From an uncultured Clostridia bacterium (lineage in GTDB: Bacteria > Bacillota > Clostridia > Oscillospirales > Oscillospiraceae): a DNA stretch of 53,145 nucleotides. The stretch covers positions 1-53,145 of the forward strand of contig CAMVTO010000014.1 in the NCBI GenBank assembly GCA_947170435.1, read 5' to 3'. Of this stretch, positions 31,405 to 39,935 are shown piece after piece. A program made the translations under genes and the position numbers. Position 1 is the first letter of the stretch. Every line of letters begins with the position of its first letter. The notes under the pieces are model-generated. The model was not told the DNA's origin and made no database searches. It saw only the letters and a list, made by a program, of their open reading frames with translations.

Positions 31405-32718
31405 TTATTCCGCAGCAATGGCGTTTTCAATGATTTTCTGCGCGTTGTCGCAGGCGGCGGCCATAAGAGCGGCGTCGGAGGGATTCTGCCAGGGATCGAG
31501 GAAGCCGCCGGTCTGCTGGAGGGCGTCCTCCCAAACCGTGGTCTTGCGGGTGTAGGGGCGGAAGAACAGGTCATAGCTCTCCGCCTCGATGAAGGGGGAC
31601 ACATCCATGCCGGGGAAAGCGTTGGCAAAGGCTTCGGACACGCCCTTCATGCCGCCCATGGTGACGCCCAGCTCGGACTGCCTGAGCTGGCCCTCCTTGG
31701 AGCAGAAGTAGGAGATCAGGCTGTAAGCCGCATCGGGGTTCTTCGTGGCGGCGGAGGCGGCCCAGCCCAGACCGTTGTAGGCGGAGTAGCGCTCGCCGCT
31801 GTCGCATTTGCCGTTGCCGTTGACGTCGGCGTAGGGCAGCAGCGCCCAGGCGTAATCGTCGTGGTGCTCGGCGGTGTAAAAGGCGTTGATCATCCAAGAG
31901 CCCTGCGTGATCATCGCAGTCTTGGCGGACATGAACAGGGAATCCGTGCCGGTCTCGGCAACGACGGACTGGGGCGCGCCGACGGTCAGGAGCTTGCGGA
32001 CCATCTCCATGCCCGCCTTGCCCTCGGCGGAGCCGATGGTCGTGCCGTTGTGGGCGTCGTTGACGATCTGCGCGCCGTAGTCGTAGACCAGATTGTACCA
32101 GCCGTCCTGATTGTTGGAGGTGTTCATCGCCATGCCGTACACGTCGCCGTTCGAGCCCTCAGTGATTGCCTTGGCGGCTTCGTACATATCGTCCCAAGTC
32201 CAGTCGGAGGTGGGATAGGCGACGCCGTACTGGTCGAACAGCGCCTTGTTGTAGAGCAGCGCGATGGTGTCGTGATCCTTGGGCAGCGCGTAGACGTTGC
32301 CGTCGCTGCGGGTGTAGAGATTGACGATGCCCTCATAATAATTGGAGAGGTCAATGGCGGGGTCGTTGGCGATGTAGTCGTTGAGCTTGAGCAGCACGTC
32401 GTTGTCCATGTAGAGCTGGACGGTGTTGGAGTGGGTCCAGAACACGTCGGGCATCTCGCCGCCGGAAGCGCCGGCTTCGAGGAGCGTCCAGTAGTTGTCC
32501 CAGTCCACGACCTCGATCTTGGCACTGATGCCGGAGGTCTTGGACCACTCGTCGGCGATCTGCTGCAGGCCCTTCTGCTGGTTGGAGTCCCAGATGTTGA
32601 TCGTCAACTGATTGGACGAGTCGCCCGACGAACTGCCGCTGGAGTTGCTGGAGCCGCCGCAGGCGACGAGAGACAATGCCATAACAAGTGCGAGAAAAAG
32701 AGTTGCAATGCGTTTCAT
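31405..32718 (-). CDS. Sugar-binding lipoprotein, MsmE type
   Basis: 437 residues with a lipoprotein signal (LSLVACGGS, cysteine at 20) and a Ser/Gly linker, then a family-1 solute-binding domain (LTINIWDSNQQKGLQQIADE, VFWTHSNTVQLYMDNDVLLK, ALPKDHDTIALLYNKALFD). It would capture raffinose-type sugars outside the membrane. A gggaggaaac site precedes the ATG. It is the first gene of the importer operon. Confidence 0.93.
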   Translation of the reverse strand: MKRIATLFLALVMALSLVACGGSSNSSGSSSGDSSNQLTINIWDSNQQKGLQQIADEWSKTSGISAKIEVVDWDNYWTLLEAGASGGEMPDVFWTHSNTVQLYMDNDVLLKLNDYIANDPAIDLSNYYEGIVNLYTRSDGNVYALPKDHDTIALLYNKALFDQYGVAYPTSDWTWDDMYEAAKAITEGSNGDVYGMAMNTSNNQDGWYNLVYDYGAQIVNDAHNGTTIGSAEGKAGMEMVRKLLTVGAPQSVVAETGTDSLFMSAKTAMITQGSWMINAFYTAEHHDDYAWALLPYADVNGNGKCDSGERYSAYNGLGWAASAATKNPDAAYSLISYFCSKEGQLRQSELGVTMGGMKGVSEAFANAFPGMDVSPFIEAESYDLFFRPYTRKTTVWEDALQQTGGFLDPWQNPSDAALMAAACDNAQKIIENAIAAE

Positions 32719-33228
32719 AGTGTTTCCTCCCGTTGAATTTGAATGTAGGACACCACCGTGTCACATAACGGCATAACAAACAATACAACCACATTGCAAA
32801 ATGTTGTATGGCGCAATGTGAGAAAAACATAGAATTATGTGAGTTCTTTGCGTTTGCTGCGCATTCAGCCTGAAATCTACGGACAATGACCCAGCGGTTT
32901 GGGCATTGTTCATAAGTATCTGCAAAAACTCAAATAATGTCCATTAAAAAGAAGAAAAATAATCTCACATTTCACCATATTTTACTGACATTATTCCATA
33001 CCGTTTTTTTGATTTCCACAGTACAATAGCTTCGCTTGGAGCTTGCCATAGGCGTCCGGGCGTCATCCCCATGGCGCACGTCCACTCCACTCTATGGGCG
33101 GCGTACATTAAAGAAGGAGGTAGCCATTCCGTCAGGCTCACGGTGCGGCAGTGTGGAGACCTGCCGTAATGCGAAGCGGTGCGAACCCGCTCGCGAGGCG
33201 AGAGCGCGTGGGCGTGCTCGTCAGAGTC
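32719..33228. promoter_or_regulatory. Divergent control region of the alpha-galactoside locus
   Basis: No gene is seen in these 510 bases. Inverted 8-base arms cacattgc (32790-32797) and gcaatgtg (32813-32820), 15 bases apart, are a candidate activator site. A strong AGGAGG lies at 33115-33120 but no usual start codon follows it; the ATPase start is about 110 bases further on. Confidence 0.5.
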
Positions 33229-34383
33229 ATGCTTATGTCTGAGGTTTTGCTCAAAGGTCTGAAAAAGGTCTACGACAACAAGGTAACCGCTGTACACGAT
33301 GTCAACCTGCACATCAAGGATAAGGAATTTATCGTCCTCGTTGGGCCGTCCGGCTGCGGAAAGTCCACCACGCTGCGCATGGTGGCGGGGCTGGAGGAGA
33401 TTTCCGGCGGCGAACTGCTCATCGACGGAAACCTAATGAATGATATCGCTCCCAAGGACCGCGACATCGCCATGGTGTTCCAGAACTACGCGCTGTACCC
33501 CCATATGTCCGTCTATGATAACATGGCCTTCGCCCTCAAGCTCAAGCACACGCCCCAGGAGGAGATCGACAAAAAGGTCAAGGAGGTTGCGGAGATTCTG
33601 GACATTACGCAATACCTCCAGCGCAAACCCAAGGCGCTCTCCGGCGGTCAGCGCCAGCGCGTCGCCATCGGCCGCGCCATGGTGCGTGACCCGAAGGTGT
33701 TCCTGATGGACGAGCCGCTCAGCAATCTGGACGCGAAGCTCCGCAACCAGATGCGCGCCGAGATCATCAAGCTGCGAGCACGCATCAACACCACCTTCAT
33801 GTATGTGACCCACGACCAGACCGAGGCCATGACGCTGGCGGACCGCATCGTCATCATGAAGGATGGCTTTGTGAACCAGATCGGCACGCCTCAGGAGCTG
33901 TTCAACAAGCCCGTCAATCTGTTTGTCGCCGGCTTTATCGGAATGCCCGTCATGAACTTTTTCGCCGGCTGCAAGCTGCTGCTCGAAGACGGCAAGTATT
34001 ACGCGGAGATCCGTGGTGTGAAGTTTGAGCTGGACGAATTCCAGCAGAAGGCGCTCAGGCAGAAGAATCAGAAGCCCTGCGATATTATCGCGGGCATCCG
34101 TCCGCAGCACATTTCCGTCGGCGAGGGCCGACTGACTGCCACGGTCGAGGTCAACGAGCTGATGGGCAGCGAGTACAACATCCACGCCAAGAGCGGCGAG
34201 GACGAGGTCGTTATGGTGATCCCAACCGTTGGCCTGACCACAGACGTCTCCACGGGCAGCAGGATCAACTTCACCACCCAGCCCGACCTGATCCAGCTTT
34301 TCGATAAGGACAGCGGCAACAACCTGATTTGGTTTGACCCTGAATCCGCCAAAGCAAACGCGCCGGAGTGCATGAAATATTGA
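33229..34383 (+). CDS. msmK: Sugar ABC transporter ATPase, MsmK/UgpC type
   Basis: 384 residues from the ATG at 33229 (33235 also possible). Walker A GPSGCGKST, Q-loop VFQNYALYPHM, signature LSGGQRQR, Walker B VFLMDEP, switch histidine in VTHDQTEAM, and a C-terminal TOBE/regulatory domain (GIRPQHIS). These ATPases often serve several sugar importers. The frame is open further upstream to 33124, but the family alignment begins here. The best ribosome binding site, gaaggaggt at 33112-33120, lies about 110 bases upstream. Confidence 0.93.
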   Translation: MLMSEVLLKGLKKVYDNKVTAVHDVNLHIKDKEFIVLVGPSGCGKSTTLRMVAGLEEISGGELLIDGNLMNDIAPKDRDIAMVFQNYALYPHMSVYDNMAFALKLKHTPQEEIDKKVKEVAEILDITQYLQRKPKALSGGQRQRVAIGRAMVRDPKVFLMDEPLSNLDAKLRNQMRAEIIKLRARINTTFMYVTHDQTEAMTLADRIVIMKDGFVNQIGTPQELFNKPVNLFVAGFIGMPVMNFFAGCKLLLEDGKYYAEIRGVKFELDEFQQKALRQKNQKPCDIIAGIRPQHISVGEGRLTATVEVNELMGSEYNIHAKSGEDEVVMVIPTVGLTTDVSTGSRINFTTQPDLIQLFDKDSGNNLIWFDPESAKANAPECMKY

Positions 34384-34396
34384 TCAGCGCAGTACC

Positions 34397-34434
34397 GCGG
34401 GCCCCTTCCCGAGTCAGAAGAGGCCCGCTTTTTC
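34397..34434 (+). terminator. Terminator of msmK
   Basis: Arms gcgggcc / ggcccgc around an 18-nt loop, followed by tttttcg, 13 bases after the stop. Confidence 0.75.
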
Positions 34435-34458
34435 GTTCTTACGCGGAAAACCCAAGCA

Positions 34459-35280
34459 TCATGCCGGAGCGTTCTTCAGTAAGCCCCGCAGCAGCGCGCC
34501 GAAGCGCTCTCCGCTCTCGCGGGCGATGGCAAGCACCTCCTCGTGGGAGTGGGCGGTTTCGGAAAGGCCGGTTGCCATGTTTGTGATGCAGGAGATCCCC
34601 AAAACGCGCATGCCGAGGTAGTTCGCCGCGGTCGCCTCCGGCACAGTGGACATGCCGATGGCATCAGCACCCAGCGCGCGGTATGCCCGAATCTCCGCCG
34701 CCGTTTCATAGCAAGGGCCGGAAAACAGGGCGTATACGCCCTTCTGAACCGGCAGGGAAAGGTCGCCCGCCACAGCCTCCGCATAATGAAGCAGACCACG
34801 GTCATAGACCTCGGACATATCCGGGAAACGTGGGCCGAAGCGTTCGTCGTTCGGCCCGATCAGCGGGTTGTTCCCAAGCAGGTTGATATGGTCAGTAATC
34901 AGCATGAGGTCACCGGGGCGGAAATCCTCCCGAATGCCGCCACAGGCGTTGGTGATGATAATATCCGTGACGCCCAGCTCCCGCAGGATAAAAACCGGGA
35001 ACGCGACCTGCTTCATCGTGAAGCCCTCGTAGAAGTGGAAACGTCCTTGCATCGCCACGATTTCACAGCCCTCCACCCGTCCAAACGTCAACCGGGCTTC
35101 ATGGCCGGCAACGTTTGACGCGGGAAAACCCGGAATGTCACCGTACGGGATGGTCTCCTCCGCCTCGATGCTGTTCGCAAAGTCCCCCAGCCCGCTGCCC
35201 AGCACAATTCCGACCCTGGGGGCGCATGGCGTTCTGGTGCGAATGTACGCAACCGCTCTTGTTACCTCATCGTAATACAT
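34459..35280 (-). CDS. Purine nucleoside phosphorylase
   Basis: 273 residues, the length of trimeric PNP (PunA/DeoD2 class). Phosphate-binding GIVLGSGLGDFAN, RFHFYEGF, the purine-binding TNACGGIREDF, and the ribose-contacting GPCYETAAEIRAYR with GADAIGMSTVPE. It cleaves purine nucleosides with phosphate to base and ribose 1-phosphate. It is alone on its strand and divergent from a Crp-type regulator, which may control it. Confidence 0.95.
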   Translation of the reverse strand: MYYDEVTRAVAYIRTRTPCAPRVGIVLGSGLGDFANSIEAEETIPYGDIPGFPASNVAGHEARLTFGRVEGCEIVAMQGRFHFYEGFTMKQVAFPVFILRELGVTDIIITNACGGIREDFRPGDLMLITDHINLLGNNPLIGPNDERFGPRFPDMSEVYDRGLLHYAEAVAGDLSLPVQKGVYALFSGPCYETAAEIRAYRALGADAIGMSTVPEATAANYLGMRVLGISCITNMATGLSETAHSHEEVLAIARESGERFGALLRGLLKNAPA

Positions 35281-35345
35281 ATCCGTACTCCTTTTTTTGT
35301 GATTTGGTTACTCGATGGGGCTATCATAACGCCGGGAAGCTGTGT

Positions 35346-35364
35346 TATACTATGAGAAATCTCA
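35346..35364 (+). promoter_or_regulatory. -10 box and small inverted repeat before the Crp-type gene
   Basis: TATACT (35346-35351) is followed by tgagaaatctca (35353-35364), an inverted repeat placed to act as an autoregulatory site. The -35 region is poor. Confidence 0.4.
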
Positions 35365-35406
35365 CAGTGCAAATGGGATTATCATGTGAAGGGGGCGATT
35401 TCAGGC

Positions 35407-36063
35407 GTGAGAAAACTAACGATCCGGGGCAGCGATCCTTTGCCCGTCGAGCAGTATTTCAGCTTTCCAATCCGGCCGTATCTGGCGGCATACCGGTTTG
35501 GCGGCAACGAAACGCTGATCCGCGAGGCAGAGCAGCCGGACTGCCTCTACTTCATCGCCGAAGGGCGCGTCAAGATTTCTCTGCTTCATGAAAACGGAAG
35601 GGAAACCATTTTCTCCTTCCTCTCCGCGCCGGCGTTTGTCGGCGAGCTGGAGTTATTGGGCGAGCGGGATTTGGCAGCTAAGGTCATAACGCTGACGCCC
35701 TGCACCTGTTATCGGATTCAAAGCTCCGCCTGCCGCAGCCAGATTCTGAACGATTCGAAGTTCCTCAGGGAGCTGTGCCTGATGATCGCCCGTCGGAACA
35801 TTCAGAACACCAGAAACTTTGCGGCGAACCAATCGTATCCGCTCAATGTGCGTCTCGCGCAGTTTATCCTGCTGTCCTCTCATAACGGACTTTATCGGGA
35901 AAAGCACACCGAGGCCGCGGCGTATCTGGGCGTCACCTACCGACACTTCCTGTATGTGCTTGCTGATTTCGTCAAGCAGGGCTTGCTGGAAAAAACAGAA
36001 CGCGGCTATCGCATCGCAAATGAGCAAGCGCTGCGAAGGGCCGCGGGAAACAATGATTATTGA
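35407..36063 (+). CDS. Crp/Fnr-family regulator (YeiL-like)
   Basis: 218 residues from the GTG at 35407, chosen because aagggggc lies 10 bases upstream. The N-terminal cyclic-nucleotide-binding-type barrel (DCLYFIAEGRVKISLLHENG, SFLSAPAFVGELELLGE) lacks an obvious cAMP phosphate site. A winged helix follows (VRLAQFILLSS, AAAYLGVTYRHFLYVLADFV). Cysteines at LTPCTCYRIQSSAC could hold a redox sensor. Divergence from a nucleoside phosphorylase gene parallels YeiL of enterobacteria, whose gene lies by nucleoside genes; this is suggestive only. Confidence 0.8.
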   Translation: MRKLTIRGSDPLPVEQYFSFPIRPYLAAYRFGGNETLIREAEQPDCLYFIAEGRVKISLLHENGRETIFSFLSAPAFVGELELLGERDLAAKVITLTPCTCYRIQSSACRSQILNDSKFLRELCLMIARRNIQNTRNFAANQSYPLNVRLAQFILLSSHNGLYREKHTEAAAYLGVTYRHFLYVLADFVKQGLLEKTERGYRIANEQALRRAAGNNDY

Positions 36064-36078
36064 CAAAGGGTGGTTTCT

Positions 36079-36639
36079 ATGTTTGAGCAACTGCACAGCG
36101 GCAAGCTGTACGATCCCGGTGACGCTGGGCTGCTGAACGAGCAGCGCTCCTGCCTGGAGCGGCTGTATGACTTCAACGCGACCCGCCCGTCCGAGCTGAA
36201 GAAACGCGCCGCCATGCTCCGCGAAATGTTCGCGGAGTTCGGTGAGGGCAGTTACATCGAGCCGCCGCTCCATGCCAACTGGGGCGGGAAATTCGTCCAC
36301 TTCGGGAAGAATGTTTACGCGAATTTCGGCCTGACGCTGGTGGATGACACGCATATCTACGTCGGCGACAACACGGAGTTCGGTCCGAACGTAGTGGCAG
36401 CTACCGCGGGACACCCCATCGACGCGGAGCGCCGACGCGAGGGGCTGCAATACAACAAGCCGATACATATCGGCAAAAACTGCTGGATCGGCGCGGGCGC
36501 GCTCATCATGCCCGGCGTCGCGATTGGCGACAACTCGGTCATCGGCGCGGGCAGCGTGGTGACAAAGGACATTCCCTCCGGCGTCGTCGCCGTCGGCAAT
36601 CCTTGCCGGGTGCTGCGCAAGGCGGAGGATCCCGAATGA
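36079..36639 (+). CDS. Maltose/galactoside O-acetyltransferase-type hexapeptide transferase
   Basis: 186 residues from the ATG at 36079 (aagggtgg 6-13 bases upstream). N-terminal Mac domain (YDPGDAGLLNEQRSCLERLY) and left-handed beta-helix hexapeptide repeats (HIYVGDNTEFGPNVV, HIGKNCWIGAGALIMPG) with the catalytic histidine in ATAGHPID. It would transfer acetyl from acetyl-CoA to a sugar. It follows the Crp-type gene by 15 bases and overlaps the next gene by 4. Confidence 0.9.
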   Translation: MFEQLHSGKLYDPGDAGLLNEQRSCLERLYDFNATRPSELKKRAAMLREMFAEFGEGSYIEPPLHANWGGKFVHFGKNVYANFGLTLVDDTHIYVGDNTEFGPNVVAATAGHPIDAERRREGLQYNKPIHIGKNCWIGAGALIMPGVAIGDNSVIGAGSVVTKDIPSGVVAVGNPCRVLRKAEDPE

Positions 36640-37286
36640 GCGGCGCGAATGGGCCCGGCACATTTCGCGGTCGCGTCTTCCGCATGTTCATCGGAATCGC
36701 GTTGATCGGCATCGGCGTCGGCTGTTATCGCGTCAGTTTGTTTGGAGTCGACGCATTCACCTGTATGAACCTTGGCATCAGCGGTTTTCTCGGTGTGAGC
36801 TTCGGCAACTGGCAGCTTTGCGCCAACGCGGCAATCCTGCTTGCTGTGTTCTTTCTCGACCGCGAGAGCATCGGACTGGGGACGCTGGTCAACATGGTCT
36901 TTGTCGGCTATATCGCTGACGCGCTTCGCTGGTTGCTCCCGGCCCGCCTCGGCCTGTCTCAGCGTTGCTTATTTCTGCTGCTGGGAACGTTGTTTGCCGC
37001 GCTTGGATGCGCGCTGTATATGGACGCGGAGCTGGGAGTATCGCCTTACGACAGCGTGGCAGTCATCTTGGAAAAGCTCACAGATGGCAGATTGTCGTTT
37101 CGCACAGCGCGGATGCTTTCGGATGTGACGGTAATCTGCGTAGGTGTCGGTTTTTGCATGGCCGTGAGAAACGATCTTCAGGAAATCATCGGTCTTGGCA
37201 CCATAGTCAACGCCCTTTGCAACGGACCATTGATCCAGATGTTTCGTTTACAAATAAGAAAAGTAGGGGCAAACAATGTCCAATAG
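36636..37286 (+). CDS. YczE/YitT-like membrane protein
   Basis: 216 residues from the ATG at 36636, overlapping the preceding stop (ATGA). About five membrane helices; RVFRMFIGIALIGIGVGCYR and GVSPYDSVAVILEK are typical of the YczE (DUF6198) family. Function unknown; some relatives affect antibiotic production or ion handling. It ends the four-gene run from the Crp-type regulator. Confidence 0.82.
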   Translation: MSGANGPGTFRGRVFRMFIGIALIGIGVGCYRVSLFGVDAFTCMNLGISGFLGVSFGNWQLCANAAILLAVFFLDRESIGLGTLVNMVFVGYIADALRWLLPARLGLSQRCLFLLLGTLFAALGCALYMDAELGVSPYDSVAVILEKLTDGRLSFRTARMLSDVTVICVGVGFCMAVRNDLQEIIGLGTIVNALCNGPLIQMFRLQIRKVGANNVQ

Positions 37287-37504
37287 ACACCGACGTATTT
37301 CACAGCTTCTTCCCCCTCTCCCAACAGCAGTGTGTACATGCATATAACAGCCTTTGCGTGTTAGTCTGTGCTTACTATATACCTGAACGGCTTATTTTTC
37401 AAGAGTTCCAAGGTCTTTGAAGCAAAAAGATGGCGGCGAGACCTCCGCCGCTACGATTAGCGTTGTTTCGGGTATATGTTGAGCCAAGTTGTACTGGTAT
37501 CTAT
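37287..37504. other. Gap without recognised gene
   Basis: No coding frame, promoter or terminator stands out. A small hairpin (ggcgg / ccgcc, 37426-37442) is the only structure. Confidence 0.5.
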
Positions 37505-37741
37505 TTATAATGGTGTCCTTTGGCTGCACCGTGTCAAGATACAATAACCATCAATGACGCTTGTATTCTGCACAGTTGTAATATCGTACAAATCCCGATG
37601 TTCGTGTTTCAGCCAGCGTCCGTGCCGTTGTCCCCAAATCCCGATGGGCTGTTCATCCTCGTCGGAGAGCGCGAGGTCGGGGATGAGGTAGTCGCCCTCC
37701 CAATGGTAGGTGCCGCCAAGCTGTTCAAATAAAGATTCCAT
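37505..37741 (-). pseudogene. tnpV: TnpV transposon protein, 3'-truncated
   Basis: 78 codons, against about 120 for TnpV. The start is convincing (aaagga before ATG) and residues 1-52 match the family: SLFEQLGGTYHWEGDYLIPD, IGIWGQRHGRWLKHEHRDLY. After that the frame enters unrelated DNA that includes a 45-bp repeat shared with 45957-45993. The helical C-terminal part is lost. TnpV proteins accompany clostridial transposons; their role is not known. Confidence 0.7.
37506..37542. repeat. Short repeat, copy 1 (pairs with 45957-45993)
   Basis: Ttggctgcacc and gtcaagataca are shared exactly with 45957-45993 and the flanks differ at only a few positions. The block contains small arms ggtg/cacc. 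It is found beside no intact gene in either place. Confidence 0.65.
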
Positions 37742-37775
37742 TGTAATGTCCTTTCCGGCTATACGCCGTGTTTAT

Positions 37776-38370
37776 TATGCGACACATCTGAAATCTGTTG
37801 TTTTTGGAGCTTTTGTGGGTTCCATTTTATGTGCGCGACAAAGGTAATACCCCGTTGTGGTAGTAGTCCCAAGCCGCGACGTATGCGGAAGCTGAAAGAA
37901 TGCATTGTAGTCGATGTTCATTGCGTCATCTCCATTCCGCCCATCGCAGGCGTTTCTTCTCCACCGACGCCGCGACCTCTGCCCGCGCCTCCGCGGTCGA
38001 CGCTCTCACGTAATCCTGCAGTGCCTCGTCCCGTATGCGCTCCGCCTCCGTTGACCAAGCCTCAAATTCCGGCTTAGTCATTGTCTTTTTTCGCACACGC
38101 GCAAAATATTTCTTGTACGCACGGCTGTGCAGCTTCCATATCTCATTCTCTCGGAGCTTGCTCTGGAAGCTATGTGACGCGCCGATGTCGCGGCAGGTCT
38201 TCTCCGTTTCCCCCGGCGCGATACGCTCGCAGTAGGTGTAGGTCATGCCGGGCTGCTGCAAAAACCAGTGCCCGCAGTTTGGGCAGCGCTTCGGGGTATT
38301 ACCTTTGTCGCGCACATAAAATGGAACCCACAAAAGCTTCAAAAACAACAGATTTCAGATGTGTCGCATA
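37776..38370. mobile_element. 595-bp element with 79-bp terminal inverted repeats and a captured gene fragment
   Basis: 37776-37854 and 38292-38370 are inverted copies with a single mismatch (gagc versus aagc, reading inwards). Between them lie about 70 bases of unassigned sequence and a 3' fragment of the DUF6076-type gene. The repeats contain no gene of their own. The layout is that of a non-autonomous transposon that has picked up host or element DNA. No clear target duplication is visible. Confidence 0.8.
37926..38303 (-). pseudogene. Captured 3' part of the DUF6076-type gene
   Basis: From PKRCPNCGHWFLQQPGMTYT onward the protein is almost identical to the last 120 residues of the gene at 50594-51601, differing by a few substitutions (for example ASHSF for ASQSF). 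The start of the match is sharp, at cccgaagcgctg. The open frame extends into the right terminal repeat (an ATG at 38348), so a chimeric 140-residue zinc-finger protein could in principle be made. A pseudogene is more likely. Confidence 0.8.
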
Positions 38371-38407
38371 TTTTGTAAAGATAAAGCTTCAACTATGATT
38401 GCAGAAA

Positions 38408-38441
38408 ATCGCTCCACGGTTCCGCAGGCCCGCGGAGCGAT
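38408..38441 (-). terminator. Terminator of the redox operon
   Basis: Arms atcgctcc / ggagcgat, extended by ccacgg / cccgcgg with one mismatch, followed on the minus strand by ttttctgc, 13 bases after the stop of the aldo/keto reductase gene. Confidence 0.7.
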
Positions 38442-38453
38442 CACGCATTCTTT

Positions 38454-39632
38454 TCAATGATTCGCCCAAATATCGTAATTCTCGCCCGCCCACAGCGTTT
38501 CGTCCGCTTCGCGGATGAGCTGTCGGATGGGCAGCCTCTGTGGACATTCGCGCTCACAGGAGGCGCATCCGAGGCACTCAACCGGTCGATGTTCGCCAAC
38601 CGATTCGTAGTATGCCTTCCTCGCGATACGCAAATCCTGATACTGGTGCAGTGTATTGAGGCTCGCAAGCACGTTTGGGATCCTGATTCCCGCGGGGCAG
38701 CCCTTGTCCATGCAGTAGCGGCAGCCCGTGCAGCCGACAGGCCGCTTGCTCTCGATGATCGCCGCCGCCCTTTGGAGCATATCGCGCTCGCTGACCATCA
38801 GCGGCTTGAAGTCGTCCAGCAGCACACGGACATTCTCTTCCATCTGCGCGAGGTTGCTCATGCCGGAGAGCACGGTCAGCACGCCATCGAGCGAGGCGGC
38901 GTAGCGCAGCGCCCACGACGGCGGCGTCTGCGTCGGATCGGCGGCATCGAACAGCGCCTTGACCTCCGCGTGCTTGTCCACCTGTGCGAGACTGCCTCCC
39001 TTGATCGGCTCCATGATAATGACCTGCTTACCGTGTCTGTGGACGGTCTCGTAGGTGTCGTAGCCGCCGCCGTTGGCAAAGCGGCTGTTTGTAAAGTGAT
39101 CGAAGTAGTTTGCCTGAATCTGCACGACCTCGACCTCCGGGTGTTCGGTCAGCAAACGGTCGAGATCATCCACCTTGCCGTGCCATGAAAAGCCTATGTG
39201 CTTCGCGCGTCCGCTCGCCTTCAGCTCACGCATGAAGCGCCAGAAGTCCTCGCGCTCGATTACGCGCAGGGATTCCTCGCCGCCGATGGCGTGCATCAAC
39301 TCCAGATCCATGTAGTCCGTCCCGGCGTCATTCAGTTCCTTTTCGAAGCCCTCCATAGCCAGCTTCCAGTTGTGAAGCGTATCCTCATGGAAGTGGAGCT
39401 TACCGACGAGGATGAAGCTCGCGCGCGGGTACTTCGGCGTCAGATACTTGCCGATCATCTTCTGCGAGTCGATGTAGTGCCACGCGGAGTCAAAGTAGTT
39501 GATGCCGTGGGACATGGCGTAGTCGAACAGCTTCTCGATTTCGGACTCGATGTATTCGCCGTCCTGCCCTTCCGGGAGGCGCATACAACCGAAGCCGAGA
39601 CGGGACACGGAACGGTTAAAGATGTTGTCCAT
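38454..39632 (-). CDS. Aldo/keto reductase with C-terminal 4Fe-4S domain
   Basis: About 392 residues from the ATG at 39632; a GTG at 39641 overlapping the upstream stop is an alternative. The barrel has the AKR residues Asp and Tyr (FDSAWHYID), Lys (LVGKLHF) and His (LELMHAIG). The C-terminal part binds iron-sulfur clusters: CTGCRYCMDKGCPAGI and CLGCASCERECPQRLPI. These ferredoxin-tailed reductases are common in anaerobes. It is the last gene of a run of small redox genes and directly follows a CPYC thioredoxin-like gene. The substrate is unknown. Confidence 0.9.
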   Translation of the reverse strand: MDNIFNRSVSRLGFGCMRLPEGQDGEYIESEIEKLFDYAMSHGINYFDSAWHYIDSQKMIGKYLTPKYPRASFILVGKLHFHEDTLHNWKLAMEGFEKELNDAGTDYMDLELMHAIGGEESLRVIEREDFWRFMRELKASGRAKHIGFSWHGKVDDLDRLLTEHPEVEVVQIQANYFDHFTNSRFANGGGYDTYETVHRHGKQVIIMEPIKGGSLAQVDKHAEVKALFDAADPTQTPPSWALRYAASLDGVLTVLSGMSNLAQMEENVRVLLDDFKPLMVSERDMLQRAAAIIESKRPVGCTGCRYCMDKGCPAGIRIPNVLASLNTLHQYQDLRIARKAYYESVGEHRPVECLGCASCERECPQRLPIRQLIREADETLWAGENYDIWANH

Positions 39633-39637
39633 ATCGC

Positions 39638-39919
39638 TCACCCCGTGCAGACGGCGTCAAGCGCCGCCTTGACGCTCTGCTTGATATCGACGTAGCCCTG
39701 CGAGGGATCTGCCTCATAGAGCTTCTTCTCTCTGGCGAAGATGGTCGGGACATAGTAATAATCATAGTTGTTTGCCAGCTCCGGCCGCTCGCTTTCCTCG
39801 ATCCAATCCACCTCGACGGCGGCGTAGACATCATTCTCTTTTGTCAGCTCCGCAAGCGCCTTTCTTGCGTTGTCGCAGTAGGGGCATCCGCGCAGATAGA
39901 ACAGCGTCATTTTCTTCAT
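39638..39919 (-). CDS. Thioredoxin/glutaredoxin-like protein with CPYC
   Basis: 93 residues from the ATG at 39919 (the longer frame lacks a ribosome binding site). TLFYLRGCPYCDNARKAL is a glutaredoxin-type active site, and DYYYVPTIFARE carries the cis-proline. It is cytoplasmic. It probably reduces disulfides for an enzyme of the same operon, between the SDR and the aldo/keto reductase. Confidence 0.88.
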   Translation of the reverse strand: MKKMTLFYLRGCPYCDNARKALAELTKENDVYAAVEVDWIEESERPELANNYDYYYVPTIFAREKKLYEADPSQGYVDIKQSVKAALDAVCTG

Positions 39920-39935
39920 GTCGTTTTCCTCCGTG

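Noticed and set aside
30847..32736. 629-codon plus-strand frame across msmE and its gap
   Set aside because: Runs antisense through two real genes and the hairpin gap; no protein-like motif.
37506..37550. Promoter (TTGACA and TATAAA on the minus strand)
   Set aside because: The boxes are 22 bases apart, too far for a sigma-70-type promoter, and no gene lies downstream.
37926..38348. Independent zinc-finger gene
   Set aside because: It is the captured tail of the DUF6076-type gene between transposon ends; the start lies inside the terminal repeat and has no ribosome binding site.
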